Of a DNA stretch of 15,299 bases, positions 12,677-15,299 are shown one piece after another (the stretch's first letter is position 1; each line of letters starts with the position of its first letter). The position numbers were made by a program, and so were the translations under genes. The stretch is from an uncultured Succinatimonas sp. (GTDB taxonomy: Bacteria; Pseudomonadota; Gammaproteobacteria; Enterobacterales; Succinivibrionaceae). The DNA lies in NCBI GenBank assembly GCA_937880335.1, contig CALFLJ010000010.1, forward strand, positions 1-15,299. Reading direction: 5' to 3'. Under the pieces are notes generated by a model. That model had not been told where the DNA came from. It did not search any database and saw nothing but the letters and a program-made list of their open reading frames with translations.

Positions 12677-15223
12677 ATGGCAGTTAAACAGACCGCAGCT
12701 GGCAAGAGTACACGTCGCAGCAAAAGTGCTAAGGCTCCTGTAATCTCTGCGCAAAATAAAGATAAAGATTTCGCTAAAGCCGTTGAAGACTTTAAGACTG
12801 ACGTTGTAAGACACTTACGTCGTACCATTGGTACATCACCTGAGAAGGCAACTCGTTTAGCCTGGTGGCAAGCCTTGGTAGCTACAGCTAATGAGCAGAT
12901 TTTCGAGCGCTTGACTGATACTCAGTTTACTCATGCTCAAAAAGACACTCGTGCAGTTCACTATTTATCTGCTGAATTTTTAATGGGTCGTCTTACTATT
13001 AACAACTTATGCAATCTTGAGAAATTCGATATTGCTCGCGAGGCTTTAAAACAACTAGGTCTTGATATTTCTGAGGTATGCGAAGAAGAGCCTGATATGG
13101 CTTTAGGTAACGGTGGCTTAGGTCGTTTAGCTGCGTGCTATATGGACTCTCTTGCAACCTTGAACTATCCTTGTGTAGGTTATGGCTTACATTATGAAAA
13201 TGGACTGTTCCGTCAGGAGATTCGTGGGGGACATCAGGTTGAGCGTCCTGATAGCTGGCGTGAATATGGCTGTCCTTGGGAAGTATGCCGTCCTGAATCT
13301 GTGCAGAATATCCCTTTAGGTGGCTATGTTGAGCGTCAGCAATCTCCAGATGGTTCAGCGGTAGCTGTATGGCATCCTAATCGCACTATTAAAGGTGTGC
13401 CGTGGGATATTCCTGTGGTAGGTTTCAGAGATTCCTCAGTCGCTATCTTACGTCTTTGGGAATCCCGTCCAACTGAATCTTTTAACTGGGATGTATTTAA
13501 CGCCGGAGGTTATGTTGATGCTCAGGAGGAAAAATCTGAGACTGAAACTATTTCTAAGGTTTTATATCCTAATGATTCAACTGATGCTGGTAAGAAATTA
13601 CGTTTAATTCAGCAGTATTTCTTCTCAGCTTGTTCACTACGCGATATCTTACGTCGCTATAATCGTTCTCACCACCACGATTATTCTGATTTTGCCAAGA
13701 AGATTGCAATTCAGTTAAATGATACTCATCCGACTATAGCAATTCCAGAACTAATGCGTCTTTTAATCGATGAGGAAGGTCTTGCTTTCGATGATGCTTG
13801 GAACATCGTAACTCAAACTTTTAATTATACAAACCATACCTTATTGCCAGAGGCATTAGAGAAATGGCCTGTATGGATTTTTGAGGAATTGCTTCCACGC
13901 CATTTAGAGATTATCTATGATATTAACTACCGTTTCTTAAATGGCCCTGTTCAAGCTTTATGGCCTGACAATAATGATATGAAAGCTAAATTATCTATTA
14001 TTGAAGAAGGACCTGTTCGTAAAGTTCGCATGGCTAATCTCTGTGTTATCGCCTCACGTCATGTAAATGGTGTAGCTGAAATTCACAGTAAGTTAGTTAA
14101 AGAGGATCTTTTCCCTGAGTATGCAACATTGTGGCCTGAGAAGTTCTGCAATGTAACAAATGGTGTAACCCCTCGCCGCTGGCTTTTAGCTTGTAATCCT
14201 GGTTTAGCTCATTTATACAATGAGATTGCAGGCGATGATTGGCCATTACACTTGGATAAGTGTGAAAAGTTAGCTCCATATGCTGATGATAAGGCCATGC
14301 AAGAGCGGTTTATGGCTATTAAGCGTGAAAATAAGGTTCTGCTAGCACAAGAAATTAAGAAACTTTTAGGAATTGAAGTAAATCCAGATGCTTTATTTGA
14401 TGTTCAGGTTAAGCGTCTGCATGAGTACAAGCGTCAGCATCTAAATCTTTTATATATTCTTTCTTTATATCGTCGTTTACTTGATAATCCTTCTTTACGT
14501 ATTGTCCCTCAGGTATTTATTTTCGGAGCAAAGGCTGCTCCTGCATATACTTTAGCAAAAGATATTATCTATGCTATAAATGCTGTGGCAAATAAGATCA
14601 ACAACGATATACGCATCAATGGCCAAATTAAAGTCGTCTTTATGCCTAATTATCGTGTTTCTTTAGCAGAGAAGATTATTCCTGCAGCTGATATTTCCGA
14701 GCAAATTTCTACTGCAGGATATGAGGCCTCAGGAACATCTAATATGAAGTTCTCAATAAATGGTGCATTAACCTTAGGTACCATGGATGGCGCTAATATA
14801 GAGATTGTTGAGAAAGCTGGAGTCGAAAATAACTTCATCTTTGGTTTAAGCGTAAATGAAGTTAAGAATCTTAAGGCCCGTGGCTATAATCCTTGGGATT
14901 ACTATAATTCAAACAGCGAGCTTAAGGCTGTTTTGGATTGGCTTGATACTGACTACTTCACTCCAGGAGAGCCCGGAGCTTTATCATCCATTAAGCGTTC
15001 ACTTTTAGATGGTGGAGATCCTTTCCTGGTATTAGCTGATTTTGCCTCGTATCAGGATGCTCATGTTCGTGTTGAGAAGATGTATGCCGATAAGTCTCGT
15101 TGGGCTAGGGCTGCTATTATCAATTCATCAAAGATGGGTAAGTTCAGCTCTGATCGTTCTATCAATGATTACGTACGTGATATCTGGAACTTAAAGTCTT
15201 GTGATATAAAATTTGAAGAATAG
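12677..15223 (+). CDS. glgP: alpha-glucan (glycogen/maltodextrin) phosphorylase
   Basis: 848 residues, a PLP-dependent GT35 enzyme that releases glucose 1-phosphate from alpha-1,4-glucans by phosphorolysis. Family landmarks are GNGGLGRLAAC at 144-154, HLND-type QLNDTHPTIAIPEL at 346-359, YTNHTLLPEALE at 384-395, NVTNGVTPRRW at 492-502, VKRLHEYKRQ at 578-587 and the PLP lysine K691 in EASGTSNMKF. GlgP and MalP both resemble it, so glycogen versus maltodextrin preference is open. The homologous region starts near residue 29; the first 28 residues are an added tail with seven Lys/Arg and no acidic residue. GAGGA at 12663-12667 precedes the ATG. Arginine codons are mostly CGT/CGC, unlike AGA-richer neighbours, suggesting strong expression. 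It stands alone, without other glg or mal genes, behind its own promoter. Confidence 0.96.
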   Translation: MAVKQTAAGKSTRRSKSAKAPVISAQNKDKDFAKAVEDFKTDVVRHLRRTIGTSPEKATRLAWWQALVATANEQIFERLTDTQFTHAQKDTRAVHYLSAEFLMGRLTINNLCNLEKFDIAREALKQLGLDISEVCEEEPDMALGNGGLGRLAACYMDSLATLNYPCVGYGLHYENGLFRQEIRGGHQVERPDSWREYGCPWEVCRPESVQNIPLGGYVERQQSPDGSAVAVWHPNRTIKGVPWDIPVVGFRDSSVAILRLWESRPTESFNWDVFNAGGYVDAQEEKSETETISKVLYPNDSTDAGKKLRLIQQYFFSACSLRDILRRYNRSHHHDYSDFAKKIAIQLNDTHPTIAIPELMRLLIDEEGLAFDDAWNIVTQTFNYTNHTLLPEALEKWPVWIFEELLPRHLEIIYDINYRFLNGPVQALWPDNNDMKAKLSIIEEGPVRKVRMANLCVIASRHVNGVAEIHSKLVKEDLFPEYATLWPEKFCNVTNGVTPRRWLLACNPGLAHLYNEIAGDDWPLHLDKCEKLAPYADDKAMQERFMAIKRENKVLLAQEIKKLLGIEVNPDALFDVQVKRLHEYKRQHLNLLYILSLYRRLLDNPSLRIVPQVFIFGAKAAPAYTLAKDIIYAINAVANKINNDIRINGQIKVVFMPNYRVSLAEKIIPAADISEQISTAGYEASGTSNMKFSINGALTLGTMDGANIEIVEKAGVENNFIFGLSVNEVKNLKARGYNPWDYYNSNSELKAVLDWLDTDYFTPGEPGALSSIKRSLLDGGDPFLVLADFASYQDAHVRVEKMYADKSRWARAAIINSSKMGKFSSDRSINDYVRDIWNLKSCDIKFEE

Positions 15224-15256
15224 TCTTTAATTTCTAACATAAAGAGCCCATAAAGT

Positions 15257-15288
15257 GCTCCATTTTACTGATCTATAATGGAGCTTTT
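15257..15288 (+). terminator. hairpin after glgP, probable terminator
   Basis: GCTCCATT (15257-15264) pairs perfectly with AATGGAGC (15277-15284) around a 12-base loop, followed by TTTT, 33 bases after the stop codon. The T run is short. GAGC at 15244-15247 could instead pair with GCTC at 15257-15260, a mutually exclusive fold. A possible next gene ATG at 15289 follows at once, with GGAG (15280-15283) inside the hairpin arm. Confidence 0.6.
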
Positions 15289-15299
15289 ATGGAAAAGGT

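Noticed and set aside
1..15299. CRISPR arrays, insertion sequences, tRNA or rRNA genes, prophage or defence genes
   Set aside because: No spaced direct repeats, transposase-like frames, terminal repeats, cloverleaf-like segments or rRNA landmarks were seen; gene content and order are those of a core chromosome.

Overview
The window looks like a core-chromosome segment of a low-GC, fermentative gammaproteobacterium. The best guess is the Aeromonadales/Succinivibrionaceae. That guess rests on AT-rich codon use, gammaproteobacterial gene orders (aroB-damX-rpe-gph and cpdA-yqiA-parE), a ParE very close to the E. coli protein in sequence, and a DamX with an N-terminal AAA domain. The genus cannot be fixed from the sequence alone. 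All recognisable genes lie on the + strand.

Region 1 (1-4310) is a tightly packed operon: the 3' part of aroB (cut by the left edge), damX, rpe and gph. Two junctions have the next ATG directly after TAA, and one has stop and start codons sharing a base. A strong 16-bp hairpin with a U tract ends the unit. The dam methylase gene that sits between damX and rpe in E. coli is missing here.

Region 2 (4310-4767) is very AT-rich and has no supportable gene. Region 3 (4768-11997) starts with cpdA (cAMP phosphodiesterase) and yqiA (esterase), overlapping by one base. A QseB/QseC-like two-component pair follows, overlapping by 25 nt, then parE (topoisomerase IV subunit B). Two bases after parE comes flhB, a flagellar export-gate gene normally found among flagellar genes, and then an unrecognised 172-residue protein with a single C-terminal membrane segment.

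Region 4 (11998-12676) has no protein-coding gene but does hold structure: a near-perfect CRP-type palindrome, a -10-like element at a plausible distance, and two successive + strand hairpins followed by U-rich runs. These could bound an unannotated small RNA. A separate good sigma70-type promoter lies just before the last gene.

Region 5 (12677-15299) is an alpha-glucan phosphorylase (glgP/malP family) with an unusual basic N-terminal tail. A hairpin after it either ends transcription or controls a possible next gene whose ATG lies at 15289. Functionally the window joins aromatic amino-acid precursor synthesis, cell-division envelope work, pentose phosphate flux, cAMP turnover, chromosome decatenation, flagellar secretion and glycogen breakdown.
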